64,000 nt of DNA. Origin: JAKFWI01 sp031398975 (GTDB lineage: Bacteria > Pseudomonadota > Alphaproteobacteria > Caulobacterales > Aquidulcibacteraceae). Positions 24,356-33,636 of the stretch are shown here, piece after piece. The position numbers and the translations under genes are program-made. The stretch spans positions 1 to 64,000 of the forward strand of contig JANNOI010000020.1 in the NCBI GenBank assembly GCA_031398975.1. The letters run 5' to 3'. Position 1 is the first letter of the stretch; the number at the start of each line of letters is the position of its first letter. The notes under the pieces were generated by a model. That model was not told the origin of the DNA. It was given only the letters and a program-made list of their open reading frames with translations, and ran no database searches.

Positions 24356-25691
24356 CCGCGCGCTTGCGGGCGACGGCGTTGAGGATCGCGCAGAGGATCA
24401 GCGCGGGGATCCCCACCAGCGCGGTGAGCAGGAAAAAGATCGCATAGGCCTCCATCAGGTCCCGCCCGGCCTGGAGCGCCTCCACCACCTGCCCGGAAAA
24501 GCCCTTCAGCGTCTTGCCCAGCATCGCATAGAAGGAGCTGAGCAGCGCGTATTGCGTGGCGGTGTACCCAAGGCTCGTCAGGCTCGACATATAGGCCACG
24601 AGCGCCGCGCCGGCGAAGCCTTCGGAGAAGTTCTCGGTGAACAGCACCCCGGCGAACAGCGCCGCCGACGGGCCCTGCGCCGCCAGGATCGTGTAGGCGA
24701 TATTCGAGCCCGGCCCCACGATCGCACCGATCAGCAGCGTCGCCCCGAAGCCCAGTCGCAGCGCGCTAAGGCCGGCCGCGGCGATGCCGACCAAGGTGCC
24801 CGCGAGCCCGAACGTGAGCCGCACCGAGCCGATCGTCTCCTTCGCAAGACCGAGATCGACATAGAACGGCCCCACCATCGGCCCCATCACAAAGTCAGGC
24901 AGCCGATAGAGGCTGATCGCGGCGAGCATCAGCACCGCGAGGCCTCCGTGCGTCTTCAGAAAGGCCAGGAACGGCCCGACCACCGCATCGAACATCCCGC
25001 GCAGCGACCAGAGCGTCGGGGCGGCGGCGAGCGCGCCGCGCGTGGCCGGCTCCTTGGCGAGCAGCGTGGCGAGCACGGCGAGCGCCATCGCCGCGCCATA
25101 CACCGCATACGCCCCCGCCCAACCCACCGCCGCGGCCACGAACAGGATCAGCGCATTGGCGGCCAGGATGGCGAACCGGTACCCGAGCTGGAAGGCCGAG
25201 GTCAGCAGGCCGATCTCGGAATCGTCGCCGTCGGCGCTCTCGATCCGCCAGGCGTCTACGGCGATATCCTGGGTCGCAGCGGCGAACGCCACGGCGAGCG
25301 CCGCGACCGCCAGCGCGCCAAGGCCCCCGCCCGGGCCGATCACCGCCATCGCCGCCAGCGACACGCCGACCACGGTCTGCGACAGCGCCATCCAGCCGCG
25401 CCGCCGGCCGAGGCGCCCGAACAGCGGGGCGTCGAGCTTGTCGACCATCGGGGCCCAGAGGAATTTGAACGAATAGGCGAAGCCCACCCACGAGATCCAC
25501 CCGATCGCCGCCAGCGACACGCCATACTCGCGCAGCCACAGGCCAAACGTCGCCCCCGTCAGCAGAAAGGGCAGCCCGGAGCCGAAGCCCAGCACCAGCG
25601 TGATCGCCACCTTCGGCTGGCGCAGCGCGCGCAGCGTGTCGCGCCAGGTCCGCGCGGGGGGCGTCTCAGTGGGCGTAGCGGCGACGGTCAT
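24336..25691 (-). CDS. ampG: AmpG-family muropeptide MFS transporter
   Basis: A 451-residue MFS protein with 12 or more helices. The N-terminus has LVLGFGSGLPFLLTG, a strong AmpG-family mark, then WISWVGFAYSFKFLWAPMVDKLD and RRRGWM. AmpG imports anhydro-muropeptides for peptidoglycan recycling and, in some species, beta-lactamase induction. It starts 12 bp after the hybrid kinase stop, so the two are probably co-transcribed. A close AmpG-like paralogue with another substrate is possible. Confidence 0.85.
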   Translation of the reverse strand: MTVAATPTETPPARTWRDTLRALRQPKVAITLVLGFGSGLPFLLTGATFGLWLREYGVSLAAIGWISWVGFAYSFKFLWAPMVDKLDAPLFGRLGRRRGWMALSQTVVGVSLAAMAVIGPGGGLGALAVAALAVAFAAATQDIAVDAWRIESADGDDSEIGLLTSAFQLGYRFAILAANALILFVAAAVGWAGAYAVYGAAMALAVLATLLAKEPATRGALAAAPTLWSLRGMFDAVVGPFLAFLKTHGGLAVLMLAAISLYRLPDFVMGPMVGPFYVDLGLAKETIGSVRLTFGLAGTLVGIAAAGLSALRLGFGATLLIGAIVGPGSNIAYTILAAQGPSAALFAGVLFTENFSEGFAGAALVAYMSSLTSLGYTATQYALLSSFYAMLGKTLKGFSGQVVEALQAGRDLMEAYAIFFLLTALVGIPALILCAILNAVARKRAAISSAG

Positions 25692-25703
25692 GGCGGCTCC
25701 GCC

Positions 25704-27635
25704 TCAAGCAGTGGCGGTTTTCACGGCGGGGGTAAAGCGGGCGAGCATGCGGGAAAGCTGTTCGGCGACGATCGGCTTGGTCAGGAAATCGTCCATGCCC
25801 GCGGCCAGCGCCTCGGCGCGCTCGTCCTCGCCGGCCTCGGCCGTCAGCGCGATCAGCGGGGTGCGCGCGGGCGGGCCCGGCAGGGCGCGGATCAGGCGGG
25901 CGGCGGCGCGCCCGTCCATCACCGGCATGCGCAGGTCCAGGAACACGAGGTCGTGGCCCCCGGCCGCCACCGCCGCCACCGCCGCCGCCCCGTCCCCCAC
26001 CACCTCCACCGCGCAGCCCGCGCGCGTCAGCAGGGTGCGGGCGATCAGCGCGTTTACGGGATTGTCCTCCGCCAGGAGCACGCGCGCGCCCGGCCGCGGC
26101 GGGCCGGCGGGCGCGGCGCGCTCATCCTCGAGGCCCGCGCCAGGGGGCGTCACGTCCGAGCCGGCGGGCGCGCGTCCCGCCGCCAGGCGCACCCGCTCGA
26201 TCAGGGAGGCCCGGCGCACCGGCTTGACGAGATAATGGCCGATCCCGGCCTCGCGGTAGAGCGCCAGCGCCGCGCGCTCCTCCTGCGGGACCAGCACGAT
26301 GATCGCCGCGCCCCGGGCGAGGAACGGCGCCGGGGCTCCTTGCGCGATCGCGTGATCGAGGATCAGCACGTCCGGGGCGGGCGCTTTGTCCAGCTGGGCG
26401 CGGTCGGCGGCGGTTTCCGCGCGCCCGCCATGGGCGATGATCGTCTCGGCGGTGACGGCGGCCAAAAGCGGCGAGGGCGCGGCAACGAGCACGCTCACCC
26501 CCTCCAGCACCCGCTCCGGCGCGCGCGCGGGGGCGGCGATCTGGAACGGCAGATCCACCCAGAACGAGGAGCCGCGGCCGGGCGCGCTCTCCACCCCCGC
26601 CGCCCCGCCCAGGAGGCCGGCAAGCTTCTTGACGATGGCGAGGCCGAGCCCCGCGCCGCCGAAGCGCCGGGCGTGGGAGGAATCGGCCTGCACGAACTCT
26701 TCGAAAATGCGCATCTGCATCTCGCGCGGCACGCCGGGGCCGGTGTCGCGCACGGTGAAGCGCACGCGCGCCCTGCCCTGCCCGGCCCAGCCGGCCCCGA
26801 TCGCGGCTTTCGGCGCGGCCCCGCCCCCCGCCATCGAAACCTCGAGCGCCACCCCGCCCTCGGCGGTGAATTTCAGCGCGTTGCCCGCGAGGTTGAACAG
26901 GATCTGGCGCAGGCGCCGGGCGTCGCCCGCCAGGCGCGCCGGCACGTCCCCCGCCACGCGCACGCACACATCAAGGCCCTTCTCATAGGCGCGCGGGCTC
27001 AGCAATTCGGCGGCCGCCTGCACCATCTCCTCGGGATCGAACGCGCACTCTTCCAGCGTCGCGCTCTCGGCGTCGAGGCGGGCGTAATCGAGAATGTCGG
27101 TGATCAGGCCCAAGAGGTGCTCGCCGCTGGTGCGGATGGCCTGGAGGTAGGCGCGTTCGGCGGGATCGAGGCGGGTCTGGGAGAGCACCTCGTACATTCC
27201 CAGAATGCCGTTCAACGGCGTGCGCAGCTCGTGGGTCAAGGTGGCGAACAGGGTGGTGCGGGCGCGCGCGGCCTGCTCGGCCGCCTGAACCCGGGTGGTG
27301 ACGTCGCGCGCGGAAGCGATCCGGGCGCCGTCCGCCAGGCGGCGTTCGCGCCATTCATAGCGCCGCCCGTCCGGGGCCGAGGCTTCGAACACGCGCTCGC
27401 CATCCACGAAATCGGGCGGCTGGGCCCGACCCCAGGGCGGGCGGACGCCGTAGAGCGCGTGCGGGAACAGCGCGCGGAACGCCGCGTTGGCGCGCAGCCG
27501 CGACCCGTCCGGCGCCAGCAGCACGGCGGGATCGGGCGTCAGGTCGAACAGGTCGAGGCCGGCCGCGTCCATGCCGCAGAAAGCGCGCCCGTCGCTTAAC
27601 AAAGTCTCGACCCCAGCGCCGCTTTGCGCGCTCAC
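25704..27635 (-). CDS. PAS-containing hybrid histidine kinase with a degenerate and an intact receiver
   Basis: A 643-residue soluble kinase. A PAS-like region (25-115) precedes the phospho-acceptor H135 in LTHELRTPLNG. The ATPase has FNLAGNALKFT, RDTGPGVP and GGAGLGLAIVKKL. A first receiver-like domain (380-475) lacks the acidic pair (LVAAPSPL) though D427 and K471 remain. The second (517-635) is intact with AEDN, D567 in LDLRMPVMDG and K in TKP. No membrane helix is seen. It starts with GTG, overlapping the yifB stop in GTGA, and is followed by the ampG-like gene. Confidence 0.9.
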   Translation of the reverse strand: MSAQSGAGVETLLSDGRAFCGMDAAGLDLFDLTPDPAVLLAPDGSRLRANAAFRALFPHALYGVRPPWGRAQPPDFVDGERVFEASAPDGRRYEWRERRLADGARIASARDVTTRVQAAEQAARARTTLFATLTHELRTPLNGILGMYEVLSQTRLDPAERAYLQAIRTSGEHLLGLITDILDYARLDAESATLEECAFDPEEMVQAAAELLSPRAYEKGLDVCVRVAGDVPARLAGDARRLRQILFNLAGNALKFTAEGGVALEVSMAGGGAAPKAAIGAGWAGQGRARVRFTVRDTGPGVPREMQMRIFEEFVQADSSHARRFGGAGLGLAIVKKLAGLLGGAAGVESAPGRGSSFWVDLPFQIAAPARAPERVLEGVSVLVAAPSPLLAAVTAETIIAHGGRAETAADRAQLDKAPAPDVLILDHAIAQGAPAPFLARGAAIIVLVPQEERAALALYREAGIGHYLVKPVRRASLIERVRLAAGRAPAGSDVTPPGAGLEDERAAPAGPPRPGARVLLAEDNPVNALIARTLLTRAGCAVEVVGDGAAAVAAVAAGGHDLVFLDLRMPVMDGRAAARLIRALPGPPARTPLIALTAEAGEDERAEALAAGMDDFLTKPIVAEQLSRMLARFTPAVKTATA

Positions 27636-29173
27636 GCGGGGAAGGCCGGCGCGCCGCGGGCGGGCGCGGCCTCGCGCGGGCCGATGCGGCGAAAGCTCAG
27701 CGCCTCCGCCAGGTGCGCGCGCCGCACTGCGCCGGCGCCTTCAAGATCGGCGATCGTGCGGGCCACCCGCAGCACCCGGTGATAGCCCCGCGCGGACAAG
27801 CTCAAGGTTTCCGCCGCGCGCGAAAGCAGAGCCTGGCCTGGGCCGTCCGGGGCCGCGATCCGCTCCAGAAGCGCGCCGGCGGCGGCGGCGTTGATCGTCT
27901 CGGGGGCCACGCCGAGGCTTTCGGCCCGGGCGGCCTGGATGGCGCGGGCGGCGCCGACCCGGGCTGCGGCTTCGGCGGTGCCTTCGGCGGGTGGGGGCAA
28001 GGCGAGATCGGCGGCGGTGACGGGGGGCACGTCGAGCTGCAGGTCGATCCTGTCGAGGATCGGGCCGGACAGACGCGCCTGGTAGCCTGCCGCGCAGCCG
28101 GGACCGCGCCGGCACTGCACGGGCCCGCCCCCGCACCGGCAGGGGTTCATCGCCGCCACCAATTGCACCCGCGCGGGATAGGTGACGTGGTGGTTGGCGC
28201 GCGCCACGACGATTTCCCCGGTCTCCAGCGGCTGGCGCAGCGCATCGAGCGCGTGGGCGCTGAACTCGGCCACCTCGTCCAGGAACAGCACCCCGCGATG
28301 GGCGAGCGAGGCCTCCCCGGGCCTGGCCCGTAGCCCGCCCCCGACCAGAGCGGCCATGGAGGCGGAATGGTGGGGCGCCCGGAACGGGCGCGCCCGCGGC
28401 AGGGCGCCCCGCTCGAGCAGCCCGGCGAGCGAATGGATGGTGGACACTTCCAGCAATTCCGGAGCGCTCAAGGGCGGCAGCAGGCCCGCCAGCCGCTGCG
28501 CCAGCATGGATTTGCCCGAGCCGGGCGGGCCCACCATCAGCAGATTGTGGCCCCCGGCGGCGGCGATCTCGAGCGCGCGCTTGGCCTGTTCCTGGCCTTT
28601 CACATCGGCCAGATCGGGGATGGCGGGCGGCGGCGCGAGCGCGCCGCGCGCGGGCGTCTTGAGCGGGGCACCGCCGCGAAAATGGTTGACGATCGCGATC
28701 AGGGAGGGCGCGGCCAGCACCCGCGCGCCCGACCATGCCGCCTCCGGCCCCGCCTGCGGCGCACAAATCAGCGCGAGCCCATAGGCATCGGCTGCGACCG
28801 CGGCCGGCAGCACGCCCGGCGCCGGGGCCACCGCCCCGTCGAGCCCCAGCTCCCCGAACGCCATCACCCCGTCCAGCGCGTCGCGCGGGATCGCGTTGAT
28901 CAGCGCCAAGAGCGCCAGCGCGATCGGCAGATCGAAATGGGAGCCCTCCTTAGGCAGGTCCGCGGGCGCGAGATTGACGATCACCCGCTCCGCCGGGAGG
29001 GCGAGGCCAAGGCTTGCGAACGCGGCGCGGACCCGCTCGCGGCCCTCGCCGGCCGCCTTGTCCGCCAGGCCGACGATGACGAGCCCGCCAAGACCGCCCA
29101 CCACTTGCACCTGCACGTCCACCCGGCGCGCCTCAACCCCGGAAAACGCCACCCCCGCCACCCGCGCACTCAT
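27632..29173 (-). CDS. YifB/ComM-family Mg-chelatase-like AAA+ ATPase
   Basis: A 513-residue protein with an N-terminal Lon-protease-like fold (VNLAPADLPKEGSHFDLPIA), the AAA+ core with Walker A GPPGSGKS and FLDEVAEF, and a cysteine-rich loop (CRCGGGPVQC...GC). Members such as Haemophilus ComM act as helicases in branch migration during natural transformation. I take the ATG at 29173 (MSARVAGVAFSG), the conserved N-terminus. A perfect DnaA box lies 26 bp upstream. It overlaps the kinase gene downstream. Confidence 0.92.
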   Translation of the reverse strand: MSARVAGVAFSGVEARRVDVQVQVVGGLGGLVIVGLADKAAGEGRERVRAAFASLGLALPAERVIVNLAPADLPKEGSHFDLPIALALLALINAIPRDALDGVMAFGELGLDGAVAPAPGVLPAAVAADAYGLALICAPQAGPEAAWSGARVLAAPSLIAIVNHFRGGAPLKTPARGALAPPPAIPDLADVKGQEQAKRALEIAAAGGHNLLMVGPPGSGKSMLAQRLAGLLPPLSAPELLEVSTIHSLAGLLERGALPRARPFRAPHHSASMAALVGGGLRARPGEASLAHRGVLFLDEVAEFSAHALDALRQPLETGEIVVARANHHVTYPARVQLVAAMNPCRCGGGPVQCRRGPGCAAGYQARLSGPILDRIDLQLDVPPVTAADLALPPPAEGTAEAAARVGAARAIQAARAESLGVAPETINAAAAGALLERIAAPDGPGQALLSRAAETLSLSARGYHRVLRVARTIADLEGAGAVRRAHLAEALSFRRIGPREAAPARGAPAFPA

Positions 29174-29198
29174 GCCCGCACCCCAAGCCCGCCACGAC

Positions 29199-29207
29199 TT
29201 ATCCACA
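29199..29207 (+). promoter_or_regulatory. Perfect consensus DnaA box
   Basis: TTATCCACA, the exact 9-mer, lies in the 126-bp spacer between yraN and yifB. It is the only perfect copy I found in the window. The bases to its right (29240-29275) are relatively AT-rich. A single box cannot make an origin; it may tie yifB expression to DnaA, or be chance. Confidence 0.6.
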
Positions 29208-29299
29208 AGATTTCGCCGCGACGCTGCGAAATCGCTGCTATTCAATAAAACATGGAGTGAACAAAAGAGCAACAGCAGAACATGCCCCCGTCGTCCAGA

Positions 29300-29671
29300 T
29301 CAGCCCGCCTCGTCCCACGCCCCACGCACGTGCAACGGCCAGCGGCCGGGGGCGAGCACGACAAGATCGAGCCGGATCGGCGCGTCCCCCAGCCGGAAGC
29401 GCCGCGCGAGGTCTAGCCCGGCGCGGCGTAGGCGGTCGCGCTGGCGCAGCGACACCGCCTCGAGCCCCGCGCGGGAAGCCGCCCTCGCCTTGACCTCCAC
29501 GATCACCAGCGCGCCGCCCCTCCACGCGACGAGATCGACCTCCCCGTACGGGGTGCGGGCCCGGCGGGCGAGGATGCGGTAGCCCTTCAGCGCCAACCAC
29601 AGCGCCGCCACCGCCTCCGCCCGCCGCCCGCGCCGTTCGGCGGCCTGGCGGGCGGGCGTGGGCCTAGTCAT
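29300..29671 (-). CDS. UPF0102 (YraN) family putative endonuclease
   Basis: A 123-residue protein with the Holliday-junction-resolvase-like nuclease core: GRRAEAVAALWL, then YGEVDLVAWRGGALVIVEVKAR, which holds the E-D-ExK catalytic set. Function in the cell is not settled. It starts inside the end of rsmI (8-bp overlap), the common rsmI-yraN pairing. In many Rhizobiales gshB follows; here the next gene is yifB. Confidence 0.9.
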   Translation of the reverse strand: MTRPTPARQAAERRGRRAEAVAALWLALKGYRILARRARTPYGEVDLVAWRGGALVIVEVKARAASRAGLEAVSLRQRDRLRRAGLDLARRFRLGDAPIRLDLVVLAPGRWPLHVRGAWDEAG

Positions 29672-30683
29672 GGTCCGGCGCCGCTTTGAGCGCGAGCGCG
29701 CGCGCATACACGTCCCGACGGGACACGGAGAACGCCTCCGCCACCGCATTGGCGGCGTCTTTCAGCTTCATGCCCGCCATCGCCGTCCGCAGCGCCTCGT
29801 CAAGGGCGGCGTCGCTGGCCCCCGCCCTCTCCGCGCCCGGCCCCACCAGCACCACCATCTCCCCTTTCGGCGGCTCGCCCAGCGCGGCGGCGGCGGCGAG
29901 GGAAGCAGCAAGTTCGGCAAGATCGGCGCGGCGGAATTCCTCGAACACCTTGGTGATCTCGCGCGCCAGCACCGCCTCGCGCGGGCCCAGCACCTGCGCC
30001 ATCGCGGCCACGCTTTCGGCAAGGCGAGGGCCGGTCTCGAAGAAGATCAAGGTGGCCTTGACGCCGGCCAGCTCCTGCAGCGCAGCGCGGCGCGCCTTGT
30101 CGCGGGGGGGCAGGAAGCCGGCGAACAGGAAACGGTCGCTCGGCAGGCCCGCCGCGCTCAGCGCCGCGATCGGCGCGGAGGGGCCCGGCACGGGGATGAT
30201 GCGGTGGCCGGCCGCGGCGGCGGCGCGCACCAGGCGGAAGCCGGGATCGGAGACGAGCGGGGTGCCGGCGTCGGTGGTGAGCGCGACCGCCGCCCCGCGC
30301 GCCAGCGCGGCCAAGGCGCGGGCGCCGGCGGGCTCGGCATTGTGCTCGTGATAGGCCTCGAGGCGGGCGCGCAGGCCGTGGGCGGCCAGGAGCTTGCGCG
30401 CCACCCGCGTATCCTCGGCGAACACCATCTCGACCCCGCTCAGCACGTCGAGCGCCCGCAGCGTGATGTCGCGCAGATTGCCGATCGGCGTGGCGACCAC
30501 ATAAAGACCCGTTTCGAGGTTTCCTGTGACGGCGCCGCGCGATGGACGCTGGGGCGCGGGGTCGGTACGGTCCGCCCCGTCTTGAGACCGGGTCGCCTCC
30601 CCGCCCGCCGCCGCGCGGGTTTCGGCGGCCTCGGGCGCAGGGCGGGAAGGTTCCGGGGAGGATTGGATCTTGGAGCGGGACAT
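29664..30683 (-). CDS. rsmI: 16S rRNA (cytidine1402-2'-O)-methyltransferase
   Basis: RsmI methylates the ribose of C1402 in the ribosomal P site. The conserved part begins GLYVVATPIGNLRDITLRAL, with AEDTRV, TDAGTPLVSDPG, VPGPSA and FLFAGFLPP following. About 50 residues of Pro/Ala/Arg-rich sequence precede it. No other ATG, GTG or TTG exists between the ATG at 30683 and the conserved core, so this start is forced. It shares the palindrome CATG (30681-30684) with the divergent lipoprotein gene. Confidence 0.93.
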   Translation of the reverse strand: MSRSKIQSSPEPSRPAPEAAETRAAAGGEATRSQDGADRTDPAPQRPSRGAVTGNLETGLYVVATPIGNLRDITLRALDVLSGVEMVFAEDTRVARKLLAAHGLRARLEAYHEHNAEPAGARALAALARGAAVALTTDAGTPLVSDPGFRLVRAAAAAGHRIIPVPGPSAPIAALSAAGLPSDRFLFAGFLPPRDKARRAALQELAGVKATLIFFETGPRLAESVAAMAQVLGPREAVLAREITKVFEEFRRADLAELAASLAAAAALGEPPKGEMVVLVGPGAERAGASDAALDEALRTAMAGMKLKDAANAVAEAFSVSRRDVYARALALKAAPDHD

Positions 30684-31905
30684 GCAACGCAGCGCACCTT
30701 CGGCCTTTCGCAGCTTGCGGCCAAGCCTCTCGGCGGCGTTTGCGGCGGCCGCGCTTTCGGCGTGCGCTTCCGCGCCCTCCGGGACGGCGGGCCCCGCCAC
30801 CCAGCCGGTCGCGTACGAGCCCGCCGCCGCAGCCGCGCCGGCCCGCCGCCAGCCCGCGCGACCGGGCCTTTCGCCTTCTTTCATGAGCAGCGCCGCGATC
30901 GTGCGCATCGGGGTGATGCTGCCTTTCTCGGCCATCCCGGCCGAGGCGCAATCGCTCTATGACGCCGCAGAACTTGCCCTGTTCGACCATGGCGATGCCA
31001 ACACCCTGCTGATCCCGGCTGAGGAGAACGCCGCCCAGCAGGTGCTTTCCCAGGGCGCGGACGTGCTGGTGGGCCCGCTCTTGAAGGAAAACGTCGCCTC
31101 CGCGGCCCAGCCTGCGCGCCAGGCGCGCGTGCCCGTGATCGCCTTCTCGACGGACAACAAGGTCGCCGGGGACGGGGTCTATCTGCTGAGCTTCCCGCTC
31201 GAGGAAGAAGTGTCGCGCGTGCTGGCCTACGCCTCGCTGCAGGGGGACCGGCGCGTGGCCGTGCTCGCGCCCGACGACGAGTACGGGCGGCGTGTGGAAG
31301 CCACCGCCCGCCGCGAGACCGAGCGGCTGGGCGGGGTGCTTGTGTCCTCGCAATTTTACGCCCGCAACGAACTCGACGCGGCGGGCGCTGCGGAAAGCCT
31401 CGCCCGGCGGGCGCAGGGCGGCGCCGATGCGGTGCTGATCGCGGCCGATAACGGCGCGCTGCTTCGCGCGATCGGGCCTGGGCTCTTGAGGGGCCAGCTC
31501 GATGTGCGGCGGGTAAAGCTTCTGGGCGCAGGCGCGGCCTGGTCCGCGGGGGACGCCCAACGCGAACCGACCCTGGCCGGAGGCTGGTACGCCGCGCCCG
31601 ACCCCGTGGCGCGGGCGGGCTTCGAGGGGCGCTACCGGGGCGCCTATGGCCGGGCGCCTACGCGTCTTGCAAGCCTTGCCTATGACGCGGTGGCGCTGTC
31701 TTCGCTCTTGACCCGCGACCTCGGAGGGGCCGGCGCGACGCGCGCCTCGATCGAGCGGGCGGACGGGTTCATCGGCGCGGATGGGGTGTTCCGCTTCCGC
31801 CCGGACGGCACCATTCAGCGCGCGCTCTCGGTGCTGGAAGTGCGCGCCGGCGGGGCGGTGGTCGTCAGCCCCGCGCCGAAGCGGTTCGGCGGGGAAGGCT
31901 CCTAA
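30682..31905 (+). CDS. LppC/LpoA-type penicillin-binding protein activator lipoprotein
   Basis: A 407-residue lipoprotein with a signal peptide and a lipobox-like LSAC followed by ASAPSG. The mature part is a periplasmic-binding-protein fold: VRIGVMLPFS, GADVLVGPLLKENV, VPVIAFSTDN, VAVLAPDDEYGRR. E. coli LpoA, the distant relative, activates PBP1a at the outer membrane. The ATG at 30682 has GGAG seven bases upstream. Its start codon overlaps the rsmI start on the other strand, and its last 4 bases overlap convergent hemW. Confidence 0.87.
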   Translation: MQRSAPSAFRSLRPSLSAAFAAAALSACASAPSGTAGPATQPVAYEPAAAAAPARRQPARPGLSPSFMSSAAIVRIGVMLPFSAIPAEAQSLYDAAELALFDHGDANTLLIPAEENAAQQVLSQGADVLVGPLLKENVASAAQPARQARVPVIAFSTDNKVAGDGVYLLSFPLEEEVSRVLAYASLQGDRRVAVLAPDDEYGRRVEATARRETERLGGVLVSSQFYARNELDAAGAAESLARRAQGGADAVLIAADNGALLRAIGPGLLRGQLDVRRVKLLGAGAAWSAGDAQREPTLAGGWYAAPDPVARAGFEGRYRGAYGRAPTRLASLAYDAVALSSLLTRDLGGAGATRASIERADGFIGADGVFRFRPDGTIQRALSVLEVRAGGAVVVSPAPKRFGGEGS

Positions 31906-33038
31906 AGGCTTAGCTCGGCGGCGATCCTGTCTGCGAGAAGGCGACCGCGCGGGGTGAGCGTCACGCGCGCGGGGTTGGCGTGCAGCAGGCCTTCGGCGGC
32001 GAAAGTCTGCAGGGCCCCTTCGTCCAGCGGGCCGCGCAGCGCCTCAATGCGCGCCCGGTCCAGCCCTTCGGCCAAGCGCAGGCCCATCAGCACCATCTCC
32101 GCGCCATGGGTGGCGGGATCGTGGATCTCCGGCGCCGTCCAGCCAACGCCCCGCGCGCCCACCGCGCGCACATAATCGAGGGGCTTTCGCGCCGCCAGGG
32201 TCGCCACGCGCACCCCGTCCAGCGCGATGCGGCCATGGGCCCCGGGCCCTATGCCCAGCCATTCTCCGCCGCGCCAATAATTTAGGTTGTGCCGCGCTTG
32301 GGCAGGACCGCTGCGGGCATAATTGGAGATCTCATAGGCCGGCGCGCCGGCAGCGGCCGTCATGTCCTGAGTCAGTTCGTAAAACCGCACGGCGCTCTCT
32401 AAGTCTGGCTGCGCGAGCGCGCCGCGGGCCAAAGCGCGCGCGAACGCCGTGCCGGGTTCGATGGTCAGTTCGTACAAGGACAAATGCTCGCCTGGGAGCG
32501 CCAGCGCCTGCGCCAGTTCGAGCTCCCACGCGTTGAGACTTTGCCCGGCGCGGGCGTAGATGAGATCAAACGATACCCGCGCCCCCGTAGCGGCCGCGCG
32601 GTGGACCGCCGCGATCCCCGCATCCACACCATGGGTGCGGCCCAGGGATTTCAGGTCTGGGTCGCGCAGGGATTGCACCCCGATCGACAGCCGGTTGATC
32701 CCGGCCGCCACAAAGTCGGGAAAGCTTTCCCGCTCGTCGGGATTGGCCTCCAGCGTGATCTCCGCGTCGCCAGACAGCGCAAAGCCCTGCGCTACCGTCG
32801 CAATCAAGCGCCCGACCGCACCCGCGCCCATGCGCGAGGGGGTGCCCCCGCCGAAGAAGATCGTGTCGACGCGCCGGCGCCCCACTTTATCGGCATGCGC
32901 TTTAATATCCGCGCACAGAGCGTCGAGCAGCGCTCCGCCCTCCTCCGCGCGCTCTTTGTAGATGTTGAAATCGCAATAGGGGCACAGCCGCGCGCAATAG
33001 GGCCAGTGGATGTAGATCCCAAGCCCCGGCCCGCTCAT
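31902..33038 (-). CDS. hemW: Radical SAM heme chaperone HemW
   Basis: A 378-residue radical SAM protein. The cluster cysteines are C15, C19 and C22 in HWPYCARLCPYCDF, followed by FGGGTPS. The later HNLNYW and GIGPGAHG motifs fit HemW, a heme-delivery protein, rather than HemN coproporphyrinogen dehydrogenase, which has an extra N-terminal cysteine and extension. It overlaps rdgB by 4 bp, giving the unit rph-rdgB-hemW seen in many alphaproteobacteria. Confidence 0.93.
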   Translation of the reverse strand: MSGPGLGIYIHWPYCARLCPYCDFNIYKERAEEGGALLDALCADIKAHADKVGRRRVDTIFFGGGTPSRMGAGAVGRLIATVAQGFALSGDAEITLEANPDERESFPDFVAAGINRLSIGVQSLRDPDLKSLGRTHGVDAGIAAVHRAAATGARVSFDLIYARAGQSLNAWELELAQALALPGEHLSLYELTIEPGTAFARALARGALAQPDLESAVRFYELTQDMTAAAGAPAYEISNYARSGPAQARHNLNYWRGGEWLGIGPGAHGRIALDGVRVATLAARKPLDYVRAVGARGVGWTAPEIHDPATHGAEMVLMGLRLAEGLDRARIEALRGPLDEGALQTFAAEGLLHANPARVTLTPRGRLLADRIAAELSL

Positions 33039-33634
33039 GTCAGCGCGGCGAGCAGCTTCTCGAAGGCGCGCGTGCGGTGGCTCAGCCTGATTTTGTCCGC
33101 GGGCGGAAGTTCGGCGAAGGTCGCTGCGCAGCCGTCGGGGACAAACATGGGGTCAAAGCCGAAACCGGCGTGGCCCCGCGGGGGCCAAACCAGGGTTCCG
33201 CGCACCTCGCCCTCGAACACCAAAGCCTCCTGCCCCGGCCGGGCCAGCGCCAAAACGCTGACGAACCGGGCGGAGCGATCGGTTGAGCCGCTGGCCTCGA
33301 GCGCCGCCTCGACCTTGCCCATCGCCAGGGCGAAATCGCGATCCGGCCCCGCCCACCGCGCCGTCAACACCCCCGGCGCGCCGCCTAGGGCGAACACGTC
33401 GAGCCCGGAATCGTCGGCGAGCGCGGGCAGGCCCGACGCTTCCGCCGCCGCCACCGCTTTCAGCGCCGCATTCTCGGCGTAGGTCTCCCCCGTCTCTTCG
33501 GGCTCGGGCAGGCCGAGATCCCAGGCGCGCAGCACGTCGAACTTCAGCGGCGCAAGCAGCGCCGCGATCTCCCCCGCCTTGCCGCGATTGTGGCTGGCCA
33601 GCACCAGCTTCCCCTCCAGCCGCACCTTTTGCAT
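33035..33634 (-). CDS. rdgB: dITP/XTP pyrophosphatase
   Basis: A 199-residue nucleotide-pool cleaner that hydrolyses dITP, ITP and XTP. The HAM1/RdgB motifs are present: LVLASHNRGKAGE, ALADDSGLDV, GFGFDPMFVP and LSHRTRAF. The ATG at 33634 begins MQKVRLEGK; the open frame further upstream belongs to rph territory. It starts 2 bp after the rph stop and overlaps hemW at its end. Confidence 0.95.
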   Translation of the reverse strand: MQKVRLEGKLVLASHNRGKAGEIAALLAPLKFDVLRAWDLGLPEPEETGETYAENAALKAVAAAEASGLPALADDSGLDVFALGGAPGVLTARWAGPDRDFALAMGKVEAALEASGSTDRSARFVSVLALARPGQEALVFEGEVRGTLVWPPRGHAGFGFDPMFVPDGCAATFAELPPADKIRLSHRTRAFEKLLAALT

Positions 33635-33636
33635 TC

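Noticed and set aside
24552..27599. A plus-strand open frame of over 1000 codons
   Set aside because: Antisense to ampG-like and hybrid kinase genes, whose motifs are clear; composition is shadow-like.
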